A stretch of 64,000 nucleotides of DNA from Lentimicrobium sp. (GTDB lineage Bacteria; Bacteroidota; Bacteroidia; Bacteroidales; Lentimicrobiaceae), in the NCBI GenBank assembly GCA_023957275.1, contig JAMLHF010000017.1:1-64000 (forward strand). The letters run 5' to 3'. The number at the start of each line of letters is the position of its first letter. Position 1 is the stretch's first letter. Below are positions 35,806-44,259 of this stretch, in pieces. A program made the position numbers and the translations under genes. The notes below the pieces were generated by a model. That model did not search any database. It saw nothing but the letters and a program-made list of their open reading frames with translations, and was not told where the DNA came from.

Positions 35806-36078
35806 ATGAACAAACAGGAATTAATTGTTGCCATTGCAGCAGACTCAGGGCTCACCAAAGCCGATTCCAAAAAAGCCCTTGACGCTTTCATCTCAGCTAC
35901 CTCAAAAAGCCTTAAGAAAGGCGATCGCGTAGCTCTTGTAGGATTTGGTTCATTCTCGGTTTCAAAACGCGCTGCCCGCAAAGGCCGTAACCCACAGACC
36001 GGCAAAGAAATCAAGATCGCTGCCAAGAAAGTTGTTAAGTTCAAACCAGGCGCTGAGCTTTCAAAGAATGTAAAATAA
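35806..36078 (+). CDS. HU-family DNA-binding protein
   Basis: This 90-residue protein is canonical [22 protein letters not shown] at the start, [20 protein letters not shown] near residue 43-62 and the DNA-inserting arm around [16 protein letters not shown] with its Pro. It is a nucleoid-associated dimer that bends DNA. It has its own consensus promoter and a terminator shared with the convergent glycosylase gene. Confidence 0.97.
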   Translation: MNKQELIVAIAADSGLTKADSKKALDAFISATSKSLKKGDRVALVGFGSFSVSKRAARKGRNPQTGKEIKIAAKKVVKFKPGAELSKNVK

Positions 36079-36100
36079 GCTGCCGGTAAGCAACGATTTA

Positions 36101-36133
36101 AAGGCTGGCCTTACACAAGGCCGGCTTTTTTTA
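36101..36133 (+). terminator. HU terminator overlapping glycosylase 3' end
   Basis: GCTGGCC pairs with GGCCGGC (one G-T pair) around an 8-nt loop, flanked by AAAG on the left and a 7-T run on the right. The right arm and T run also encode the last residues (KKAGLV-stop) of the convergent 3-methyladenine glycosylase. Confidence 0.75.
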
Positions 36134-36725
36134 TTTCTCTTTCCACCTGAATGACATCCGCCAGAAAACGATAGGGCAATCCTGCATCCTCACCGGCATA
36201 GTCAATGCCGATTCTCGGGCCTGAACTTATCATGCTCTCGTTGATCGGCAATCCGGTATATTCTATCCACAAGCGCCCCGGACACTTCAGCTCAGTTCCA
36301 TTACAGCTTATATCGACGCCTAACAGCCTGGTCAGCTTTCCGGGACCAAGACCATCTTTGCGCAAATTAATGCTTCGTTTTATTCTCCCGGCCATAATAT
36401 CGATACCCTCAAGCGGATAAATTCCCCTGATAAGCACCGCATGGGGCAGGCCGGCCGGTCCGATAACAATGTTTAAAAGGGAATGCAAGCCATAACAAAG
36501 GTAAACATAGGCGATACCCCCTTCACGATACATTACTTCTGTGCGCTGTGTCAACCTGCCGCCAAAGGCATGCGAAGCCCGGTCGGTTTCCCCGGCATAG
36601 GCTTCCGTTTCGGTGATGATGCCAGCACAGATGCCTTCGGGAGTATTGGAAACAATCTTCATACCCAGCAGCCGTTTTGAAATACCAACCACATCACCAT
36701 CCAGGTAAAAATTCCTGTCAGGCAT
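36111..36725 (-). CDS. DNA-3-methyladenine glycosylase (AAG/MPG family)
   Basis: This 204-residue enzyme removes alkylated purines such as 3-methyladenine in base-excision repair. Landmarks are LLGMKIVSNTPEGICAGIIT near 17-36, the catalytic ETEAYAGETDRASHAFGGRL near 37-56, RTEVMYREGGIAYVYLCYGL near 58-77 and the C-terminal GPRIGIDYAGEDAGLPYRF. I chose the ATG at 36,725 because a GAGGAG ribosome-binding-like stretch lies about 10 nt upstream and the length then fits the family. Its start overlaps nothing essential and follows the recQ stop by 4 bp, so recQ and this gene form a repair operon. Confidence 0.93.
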   Translation of the reverse strand: MPDRNFYLDGDVVGISKRLLGMKIVSNTPEGICAGIITETEAYAGETDRASHAFGGRLTQRTEVMYREGGIAYVYLCYGLHSLLNIVIGPAGLPHAVLIRGIYPLEGIDIMAGRIKRSINLRKDGLGPGKLTRLLGVDISCNGTELKCPGRLWIEYTGLPINESMISSGPRIGIDYAGEDAGLPYRFLADVIQVEREIKKAGLV

Positions 36726-36729
36726 CCGT

Positions 36730-38658
36730 TCAATGCTCCTCATTCCCTGAACTCCATCTGAAAAATCCATCCGACAAAACATCAATTTTATCATTGTCTG
36801 TGAGCCAGGTAACCGCATTGATCACTTTTTCCTCGCTGATCCTGGAGCAGGCATCCGTCAGTTCCTTCAGGCTGCAGGGAGCCTCCTTCAGCATTGGTTT
36901 GATAACTTCAAGAATATTATTGAATTCCAGCTCGCTGAGGTTTGCCTTGTTCCTTTCGAGACATACATCGCAAATTCCGCAGCGCCGGCTGTCGGACTGA
37001 CCAAAATAGGCGATCAGCAGCTGACTCCTGCAGCGGTTCATGGTGGTCGCATAATCAATGACGGCCCCGAGCCTTTCAACTGCTTCCTGCTTTCTTTCAA
37101 GATAGTACTGAGGTGAAATCCGGAGATCCTCAGCCTTTATCAGCTCACTTGAAAAGGTAATCTGAGGCTTATCTGTCCTGGGAACATACGTAAGGACATC
37201 CAGCTGATGCAGCCGTGTGAGCAATTGCGCTACGGTTTCAGCAGAAACTGACAGGCGCTGACCCAATTCCGCCTCGCTGATGGAAGCGGGCTCCGAAAAT
37301 ACGCCTCCGTATGAGCGGAGTATCATCTTGATGAGCGGATCAAAGGCCGCATGTTCAACCTGAAAACGGTAAAGATCATCCTTACGGGTATTAAATACAA
37401 GTTTAGAATGGGTTGACATTGCCTCATTCATCACAATAAATCCCTCTTTTTCAATGAATTTAAGGGAATTATAGGCGACAACCGGCCTGAAATCGTACTG
37501 GTTGCAGAAATCATTGATATCAAACAGATGAGTAGTATCGCGACCGGTGCCGGGAACCAGGTTTAAATAATTCCCGAGGGCCTTGTAAACCCGGCGTATA
37601 AAATCCGGTTCAGGATATGAAAGATCAAGGTTATGCCGGGCATCCAGTATGTCGGCTTCTTCGAAAAGCAGCACGGCAAAGGCTTTTTTACCGTCCCTGC
37701 CCGCCCTTCCGGCTTCCTGAAAATAAGCTTCAGGGCTGTCGGGTAAATCCAGGTGCACCACAAACCTTACATCCGGCTTATCAATTCCCATTCCAAAGGC
37801 ATTGGTAGAGACCATAACACGGATTGAACCACTTTTCCAGGCATCCTGCTTCTTCTCCCTTTCACGGGGATCCAGACCCGCGTGGTAGTAGTCTGCCCTG
37901 ATGCCGCTTCTCACCAGCAACCCTGAAACCTCCCTGGTTTTCCGGCGGTTACGGACATAAACAATTCCGCTTCCTTTTACATTAGTGCAGATTCTGAGAA
38001 GACGTTCAATTTTATTCTCGGTTCCGGAAACGACATAGGCCAGGTTGTTGCGCTCGAAACTACGTTCAAACACGTTGTATTGCTGAAATCTTAGCTTGTC
38101 CTGTATATCCTTAACCACTTTCCGGGTAGCTGTGGCAGTAAGGGCAAGCACCGGAACACCGGGCAGGCGGTCGCGTATTTCTGCAATGCGCAGATAAGGC
38201 GGCCTGAAGTCGTAGCCCCATTGGGAAATACAATGGGCTTCGTCCACTGCGATCATCCCCACGCTGATGTGGTCAAGCACCGTCTGAAACCTTTCGGTAA
38301 GCAGCCGCTCGGGCGATAAGTAAAGAAAGCGCGCCTGACCATGCAATACATGATTCATGGCAAGCTCAACCTCCCTGGGAGTCATTCCGGAATAGACAGC
38401 TTCGGCCGGAATTCCTTTGCTTTTCAGGTTCTCAACCTGATCTTTCATCAGGGCTATCAGGGGGGTAATTACCAGGGTAATGCCCTTGGTCACCATGCCC
38501 GGAACCTGAAAGCACAATGACTTACCGCCTCCGGTGGGCAGCAATGCAAGGGTATCGCGACCGGATAAAACCGAGCGGATAATCTCCTCCTGCATGGGCC
38601 TGAAAGCATTGTACCCCCAGTAGCGGGCAAGCACCTGATGAATCGTCGGGTCAGTCAT
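36730..38658 (-). CDS. recQ: ATP-dependent DNA helicase RecQ
   Basis: This 642-residue RecQ helicase has Walker A LLPTGGGKSLCFQVP near residue 39-53, DEAHCISQWGYDFRP near 140, SAT-equivalent LALTATATRK near 172, and motif VI QEAGRAGRDGK near 318. The zinc-binding RQC part carries a Cys cluster (CRSQLL...RRCGICDVCLERNK) near 545-575. A winged-helix tail follows; I see no clear HRDC domain. It unwinds recombination and replication intermediates. The 3-methyladenine glycosylase follows directly on the same strand. Confidence 0.95.
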   Translation of the reverse strand: MTDPTIHQVLARYWGYNAFRPMQEEIIRSVLSGRDTLALLPTGGGKSLCFQVPGMVTKGITLVITPLIALMKDQVENLKSKGIPAEAVYSGMTPREVELAMNHVLHGQARFLYLSPERLLTERFQTVLDHISVGMIAVDEAHCISQWGYDFRPPYLRIAEIRDRLPGVPVLALTATATRKVVKDIQDKLRFQQYNVFERSFERNNLAYVVSGTENKIERLLRICTNVKGSGIVYVRNRRKTREVSGLLVRSGIRADYYHAGLDPREREKKQDAWKSGSIRVMVSTNAFGMGIDKPDVRFVVHLDLPDSPEAYFQEAGRAGRDGKKAFAVLLFEEADILDARHNLDLSYPEPDFIRRVYKALGNYLNLVPGTGRDTTHLFDINDFCNQYDFRPVVAYNSLKFIEKEGFIVMNEAMSTHSKLVFNTRKDDLYRFQVEHAAFDPLIKMILRSYGGVFSEPASISEAELGQRLSVSAETVAQLLTRLHQLDVLTYVPRTDKPQITFSSELIKAEDLRISPQYYLERKQEAVERLGAVIDYATTMNRCRSQLLIAYFGQSDSRRCGICDVCLERNKANLSELEFNNILEVIKPMLKEAPCSLKELTDACSRISEEKVINAVTWLTDNDKIDVLSDGFFRWSSGNEEH

Positions 38659-38810
38659 TGCTGTTTCACTGTATCCGGAAGTTTTCCGGTTTCTGTGCAG
38701 GGGTTAAAGTTACAAAAATTAGCCGACATCTATCCGGCGGATTCCGGCATCCGCGATGCAGTCCATTCACGGGAATATTGCTAATTTTGTCTGCCAGAAT
38801 ATAATGTCTT

Positions 38811-39326
38811 ATGTCAAAACCGGTTTTCCTGATAGGTTATATGGGCAGCGGCAAATCCACCGCAGGACGGAAACTCGCCCGTATGCTCGGATATGCATTT
38901 GAAGACACCGACGAGCTGATTGCAGCGATGACAGGCAAAACCATTGAAGAGATATTTGACAATGAAGGAGAAGATGCTTTCAGGACACTGGAGCACTCAG
39001 TCATCCGGTCACTGACAGGCAGGGTAAATACAGTGATTGCAACCGGAGGCGGTGCGCCCTGCTATTTCAATAATCTCAGCCTTATGCTGCGCAGCGGCAT
39101 AACCGTTTATATAAAACTCAATCCTGTATCCATTGTGAAGCGGCTCTCCCAATCCAAAACAAACCGGCCACTGATCAAAAAAACCGGTCAGGACCAACTG
39201 CTTCCATGGGTAACACAGCACCTGGAACAGAGGGCATTGTTTTACGAAAAAGCCCATATTATTTTTAAAGGAGAAAGCCCTGATCTGAATGAACTTGCGG
39301 GAATGATCAAATCATACAGGCCATAG
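38811..39326 (+). CDS. aroK: Shikimate kinase
   Basis: This 171-residue kinase phosphorylates shikimate at the 3-position in chorismate synthesis. It has P-loop GYMGSGKSTAGRKLA near residues 8-22, substrate-binding FEDTDELIAAMTGKTIEEIF near 32-51 with the Asp-x-Asp type site, a catalytic Arg in EDAFRTLE near 60, and the Walker B-like ATGGGAPCYFNN near 78-89. A TAATTTTG box (38,782-38,789) 22 bp upstream is a likely -7 element. Convergent with rlmD. Confidence 0.96.
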   Translation: MSKPVFLIGYMGSGKSTAGRKLARMLGYAFEDTDELIAAMTGKTIEEIFDNEGEDAFRTLEHSVIRSLTGRVNTVIATGGGAPCYFNNLSLMLRSGITVYIKLNPVSIVKRLSQSKTNRPLIKKTGQDQLLPWVTQHLEQRALFYEKAHIIFKGESPDLNELAGMIKSYRP

Positions 39327-39336
39327 CAAAGATAAA

Positions 39337-40752
39337 TCACCTGAGTTCCAGCAGACAGACATTCTCCACATGGTGGGTATGCGGAAACATATCCACAGGC
39401 TGCACCTGTGAAATCCTGTATTGCGCCGCCATCAGACTAATGTCGCGGGCCTGGGTGGCAGGATTACAACTCACATAAACAATCTTCCGGGGGCCAGCTT
39501 CAAGGATGCTTTTCACCACTTTTTCATGCATCCCGGCCCTGGGGGGATCTGTGATCACCACATCCGGCGTACCGTTATTATTAATAAATTCAGAAGTCAG
39601 CACCTTAGCCATATCCCCGGAATAGAAAACGGTGTTGAATATGCCGTTCAGTTCAGAATTTGTACGTGCATCCCGCACCGCGGGTTCTACATACTCGATC
39701 CCGACAACCCGTCCGGCTCGATGCGCAACAAAGTTTGCAATAGTCCCTGTACCGGTATAGAGGTCGTAAACCGTTTCAGTTCCTGTAAGTCCGGCGAACT
39801 CCCGGGTGACATTGTACAATTCCAGTGCCTGCAAAGAGTTGGTCTGAAAAAATGACAACGGTCCGATCCTGAACTTCAGCCCGTCCATTGCTTCCGTCAT
39901 GTGTGGAATTCCGCTGTAAAGTACCGGATTCAGGTCATTGATCGTATCATTGTGTTTCTGATTGACTACATAAAAGAGCGATGTAATCTCCGGAAAACGG
40001 TCAGAAACAAACCGCATGACCATTTCAATCTTACCGGAGTTGTCTGTTCCGAAAACGACAATCACCATAAGATCTCCGGTATTGGAATTCCTGATAATCA
40101 GGTTTCGCAGGTCACCTTCAAAGTTTCTGATGTTATAAAATGAAATCTGCTTGTTGATAGCGAAATCTTTCATTTCCAGCCTAATACGGTTGGAGATTTC
40201 GGACTGAAGGTAACAATGCTGAATATCCAGCACCCTGTCGAACATCCCGGGAATATGAAAACCCAGGGCATTCATGTCGCGGGCTTCAGGAGGAATATTC
40301 ATTTCCTCATCGGTCAGCCAGCGGTGGGTCGAAAAAGTATATTCAAGTTTATTGCGGTAGTATTCGGTTTGAGAGGCCCCTTTAATTGGCTGAATACCGG
40401 GAAACTCCAGGTGGCCGATCCTGCTGAAATTATCGAGCACCTGTTTCTGCTTGTAATACAGCTGCCGTGTATAATCCATTCCCTGCCATTTACAACCACC
40501 ACAGATTCCGAAATGGCTGCATACGGGATCCACCCGCATGGCTGACAATTTATGGAATTTCACCGCCCTGCCTTCAAAAAACCTGCGTTTGCGCGAAACT
40601 ATCCTGATGTCGACCACATCACCGGGGACCACAAACGGCACAAAAATAACCATATCATTTACCCTGGCGATGGCCTTGCCCTCTGCTCCGGCATCCAATA
40701 TCTCGACATTTTCGAAGATCAGCGGACCTTCATATTTAATTCTTCTGCCCAT
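39337..40752 (-). CDS. rlmD: 23S rRNA (uracil-5)-methyltransferase RlmD
   Basis: This 471-residue enzyme has an N-terminal TRAM domain (about 1-62), an iron-sulfur cysteine set (CSHFGICGGCKWQ near 78-90), the SAM motif VYDLYTGTGTIANFVAHRAG near 317-336, DPPRAGMH near 396, and the catalytic cysteine in VYVSCNPATQARD near 423. It methylates a uridine of 23S rRNA at C5 (U1939 in E. coli). Paralogous RlmCD-type specificity cannot be distinguished from sequence alone. It is convergent with aroK, with 10 bp between stops. Confidence 0.93.
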   Translation of the reverse strand: MGRRIKYEGPLIFENVEILDAGAEGKAIARVNDMVIFVPFVVPGDVVDIRIVSRKRRFFEGRAVKFHKLSAMRVDPVCSHFGICGGCKWQGMDYTRQLYYKQKQVLDNFSRIGHLEFPGIQPIKGASQTEYYRNKLEYTFSTHRWLTDEEMNIPPEARDMNALGFHIPGMFDRVLDIQHCYLQSEISNRIRLEMKDFAINKQISFYNIRNFEGDLRNLIIRNSNTGDLMVIVVFGTDNSGKIEMVMRFVSDRFPEITSLFYVVNQKHNDTINDLNPVLYSGIPHMTEAMDGLKFRIGPLSFFQTNSLQALELYNVTREFAGLTGTETVYDLYTGTGTIANFVAHRAGRVVGIEYVEPAVRDARTNSELNGIFNTVFYSGDMAKVLTSEFINNNGTPDVVITDPPRAGMHEKVVKSILEAGPRKIVYVSCNPATQARDISLMAAQYRISQVQPVDMFPHTHHVENVCLLELR

Positions 40753-40823
40753 AAAAATTCAGCTTGGCCACAAAATTACAATAATCCCCTTACATCCCGG
40801 ATTTTGCAATCACTCCGGCAAGC

Positions 40824-40860
40824 ATAAAAAAAAGCAGGCTACCCTTGCCGGATAGCCTGC
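40824..40860 (-). terminator. Terminator of the susCDE operon
   Basis: On the minus strand GCAGGCTA pairs with TAGCCTGC around an 11-nt loop and is followed by eight T residues, 24 bp after the susE stop. Confidence 0.85.
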
Positions 40861-40883
40861 CCCAGAACATTCAGCGTCAGTTG

Positions 40884-42062
40884 CTAATTTGCCATTACGG
40901 CAGTGTATTTCATTTTAGCAAGATCAACGGTGATTTTATACGTACCGGCTATTGCAGGCACCGGAATTGCAGGGGGATCAGGCTCATTTTCTGTAGGCCT
41001 GTAAACCAGGTTACCACCATCGCCCGTGCCGCCTTCATCGGTACCATACTGTGGTGCCCATTGACCCAGCGTCTCAACAAACTTGAAGAAAGTACCTCCG
41101 CCACTCAGTTCCACGGTAATCTCAAACAAACCTGGAGCCACTTTTGTCAACGGCAGCGCTGCGGTGTTATCCCATCCGGCAGGCGTTCCGTCGCCCAGCA
41201 GGTAGAGCGTTTCAGAAGCCTTGGTAATGGTGTAGGTAAGTGCTTCGATATCGGCAAATATCCTGTAGTCGCCGGCTGCTGCCGGGGCAGGAATGCCCGC
41301 AGGATCCGGTTCATCCTCTGTGGGGCGGAATACCAAAGGACCACTTTCTCCGGTACCGGTTCCATCGGTACCCCATTGCGGAGCCCAGGCACCCAGGGTC
41401 TGGATAAATTTCACGAATTTACCTTCACCGGCCAGAGACGCAACAATGGCAAACTGTGTCTCGTTGAAAGCATGCATCGGCAGGGCATTGGCATTATCCC
41501 ATCCAGGCGCTGTAGCATCACCAAGTAAATAAATGGGATCATACACTATCTCGGCTGCATAAGGCGTCACCTTCATTTTGATGGTTTCCGAGAATGCGTT
41601 ATCGTAATCTGAGCCATCAGTCACATCAGCAATAATGCGTAAAACCAGGTTATGCGCTTCGCCCGTAGCCAGACCCATACTTATCAATTTGCCGTTTAAT
41701 TCGGCTATGGTCATGGAATAGCTGGTTTCGGTGGTAGCGGTAAGCCCGAGGGGGCTGCTGAAATTATCCGCTTCCGTATCAAGCTGAACAGTATAGGTAA
41801 CAGCACCCAGTTTATCCGGATTGAGCAGGTTCCAGTTACGTCCGGCTTCAACATTGTATTCAGCCGGATCCCATGTAATGTTGGCCCATAAGGCATCCTC
41901 CTGTGCTTCGAGCAGGACGTACTCTGCATTATTGCCGGGCGAGGAAATCACCGGATTTATGGTCTTTTCCATATCCAGAACCGGCTCCAGCTCTCTCTTC
42001 TCGCAGGAATTGAATACCAGTATTCCGGCAAGTGCTATGATGAAAAACAGTGTTTTTTTCAT
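40884..42062 (-). CDS. susE: SusE-like starch-binding outer-membrane lipoprotein
   Basis: This 392-residue protein has a lipoprotein signal (FFIIALAGILVFNSC, lipobox Cys near residue 20), an N-terminal SusE domain (about 35-165), and two tandem SusE/SusF-type carbohydrate-binding modules. Each module opens with LYLLGD(G/A)T-PGWDN and contains FVKFIQTLGAWAPQWGTD or FFKFVETLGQWAPQYGTD. Tryptophans in these modules are the usual glucan contacts. It sits on the cell surface with SusC/SusD and helps capture alpha-glucan. It follows susD by 21 bp in the susC-susD-susE operon. Confidence 0.9.
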   Translation of the reverse strand: MKKTLFFIIALAGILVFNSCEKRELEPVLDMEKTINPVISSPGNNAEYVLLEAQEDALWANITWDPAEYNVEAGRNWNLLNPDKLGAVTYTVQLDTEADNFSSPLGLTATTETSYSMTIAELNGKLISMGLATGEAHNLVLRIIADVTDGSDYDNAFSETIKMKVTPYAAEIVYDPIYLLGDATAPGWDNANALPMHAFNETQFAIVASLAGEGKFVKFIQTLGAWAPQWGTDGTGTGESGPLVFRPTEDEPDPAGIPAPAAAGDYRIFADIEALTYTITKASETLYLLGDGTPAGWDNTAALPLTKVAPGLFEITVELSGGGTFFKFVETLGQWAPQYGTDEGGTGDGGNLVYRPTENEPDPPAIPVPAIAGTYKITVDLAKMKYTAVMAN

Positions 42063-42083
42063 GATATCTGAAATTTAATAAGA

Positions 42084-44256
42084 TTAATAACCAGTGTTCT
42101 GCTGCAGGTTCGGATTGGCTGACATTTCAGCAGCAGGAATGGGATAAAGATTCCTGAAGCTTCCGGTCGCGGTGCCATTGGGCACTTTACCCTTCCAGGG
42201 CCACAGATAAGCTGAAGTGGTAAACTTGTCGTAACGGATAAGGTCGGTCCTGCGGTGGCCTTCCCAGTAAAGTTCACGGGCACGCTCATCAAGGATGAAG
42301 TCCAGGGTGAGTTCGCCACCGGTGATGTTGCCGTCAGCCGCACCATAAGCGCGGGTACGTAGCTGGTTAACAAGTTCCAGCGCGGCGTTTCGCTTCCGCC
42401 ACCACCACGCTTCACTGCTTCTGCATACATCAGGTAAGCATCTGCCAGACGGAATACCGGGTAATCGGTACATACATAATCGGGATGCGGGAAGCGTGCC
42501 GGCGAACCGTCCTTGTTCACATTTTTGAACTTGGTAATGGCATAACCTTCAGTAAACTGACCAATGTCGTTGATTTCAAGGGTCTGGCCATCGGTCCAGA
42601 ACATGGCACGTTTGTCGAATGCAGTGCGGGTTATAGAGTAAGTATAATCGGGTGTGCCGAGCTTCATGGCAAACACATAGGTACCTGCTTCGGGTATTGC
42701 AATGTTGTCACCGCCGGCATCCAGAATACCATCGAGTCCTGAATCACCATAATTAATGTCCCAGCCATCATTGGCCCTGAATTTTACTTCCCCGGCTGTA
42801 AGGTCGAGAATTGCATTCCACAATCCGGTGGCCGGATCATAAGTCATGTTCTGATCATAATCCCATAGGCCTTCTGTGGCAGATCCGATTATACCCCAGT
42901 CCGTTTTCACCATGGTGTAAGTCAGATCATTGAGGTTCACATTGAGTTTGTAGTAACCCGTTTCGGCAGGTATTATATTTGCTCCACCCGGATCGAGTGT
43001 ACCATCAAATCCGTCGTCACCGTAATTTACATCCCATGAGGGTCCATCGGTAAATTTGAATTCTTTTCCGGCTTCAGCCCAGATGTAACCTTTGTAGTAC
43101 CATCGCTGTTCACAGAAGCGAGCTGGGCGGAATTTGCAGGATCCCATTCCGGAATCATATAGTTACCAGGTACATAAATTACCGGGTAGCTGTTTTTATA
43201 ATTGCGTGGGCGGGGAGTGCTGTAAATACCGTTTACAACATCCGGATAAAACTTCTGAACAAAAGCTTTGGTGGTCCGTAATCCGCCCCAGCCGCCGCCA
43301 ACTCCAAACTCATCAGCAGGCATGGTTCCGCCGATGGCAGCATGAATCAGATAAACCATTCCGCCAAATGAACGGGTAAATTCACCGTCGTAGTTGATAG
43401 AAAAGATCATTTCGGGACTGGTGTGGTTGTCGGCCATGAAGTTGTCTGAATAAGCAGGAGCCAGGGTATATCCGGCATCCAGCACCTTTTCAAGATAAGT
43501 GACAGCATCGGCATAACGGTTTTGCCCGGTATAAACCTCTGCATTCAGATACAATTTTGCCATCAGCATCCAGGCAGCGGCTTTATCGGCACGGCCATAC
43601 ATAAACCGGGGGTTGCCAAGGTCGTTTTCAATGGCCTTCAGCTCCGATTCAATATAATTGAAAAGCTCGGTACGGCCGATCTGACGGGGGAAGAATGCGC
43701 CGGGCGCATCATCTTCGGTAACAAAACCGGGACTGCCGAACAAATCGAGCGCATGCCAGTATGAATGTGCCCTGATAAAGCGGGCCTCGGCAAGGAATTC
43801 TTTATATTCTTCCTTACCGGCAGCATTCCTGATGTATTCGTTTGATATCGAGATGGTGTAGAATACCCTGGCATAAAGGGCCGCGATAAATACATCATTC
43901 GGCGCCCAGGTCTGCCAGTGAAAATCCTTAATGGTTGCATCGTTCCAGGCCATTACCGCCTCATCGGTGGAGAGCTGCTGGGCGTTCCAGTACTGACGCA
44001 GGTAATTGGAAAAACCTTCATCAATCCCTTCAATGTCGGGCTTACCCGAGGGGCCTTCCTGACCACTCACGGCATAGGAGGCATACAATTTGGCCAATGC
44101 CTGCATGTAAGCTTCCGGAGAATCAAAAACGTTGGTGGCTACCGGCAGGTTCTCATCCAGGGGTTCAACATCCAGGTCCTTCAGACACGATGTTGTAAGG
44201 ACTACCATCGCAAGGGCAGCCAATGCTATTTTGAGATACTTTTTCATCTTGCTCAT
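42084..44256 (-). pseudogene. susD: SusD-like nutrient-binding lipoprotein with inserted SusE-type modules, frameshifted
   Basis: Read across two frameshifts this is one protein of about 720 residues. The N-terminal part (signal MKKYLKIALAALAMVVLTTS with lipobox Cys, then SusD helices such as FYTISISNEYIRNA and EFLAEARFIRAHSYWHALDL) is in frame to about 43,095. A second frame runs to about 42,395 and contains two SusE-like modules (GYIWAEAGKEFKFTDG-SWDVNYG, then WGIIGSATEGLWDYDQNMTY ... GWDINYG) before returning to SusD sequence (YPVFRLADAYLMYAEAVKRG). A third frame carries the C-terminus (LDFILDERARELYWEGHRRT). Both shifts can be repaired by restoring one G in a short G run. SusD normally has 500-580 residues; the ~170-residue insertion is unusual. 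It binds glucan above the SusC channel. Confidence 0.8.
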
Positions 44257-44259
44257 CAA

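Noticed and set aside
40845..41528. 227-codon plus-strand frame
   Set aside because: Antisense to susE, whose signal peptide and tandem modules are clear; it even covers the sus terminator.
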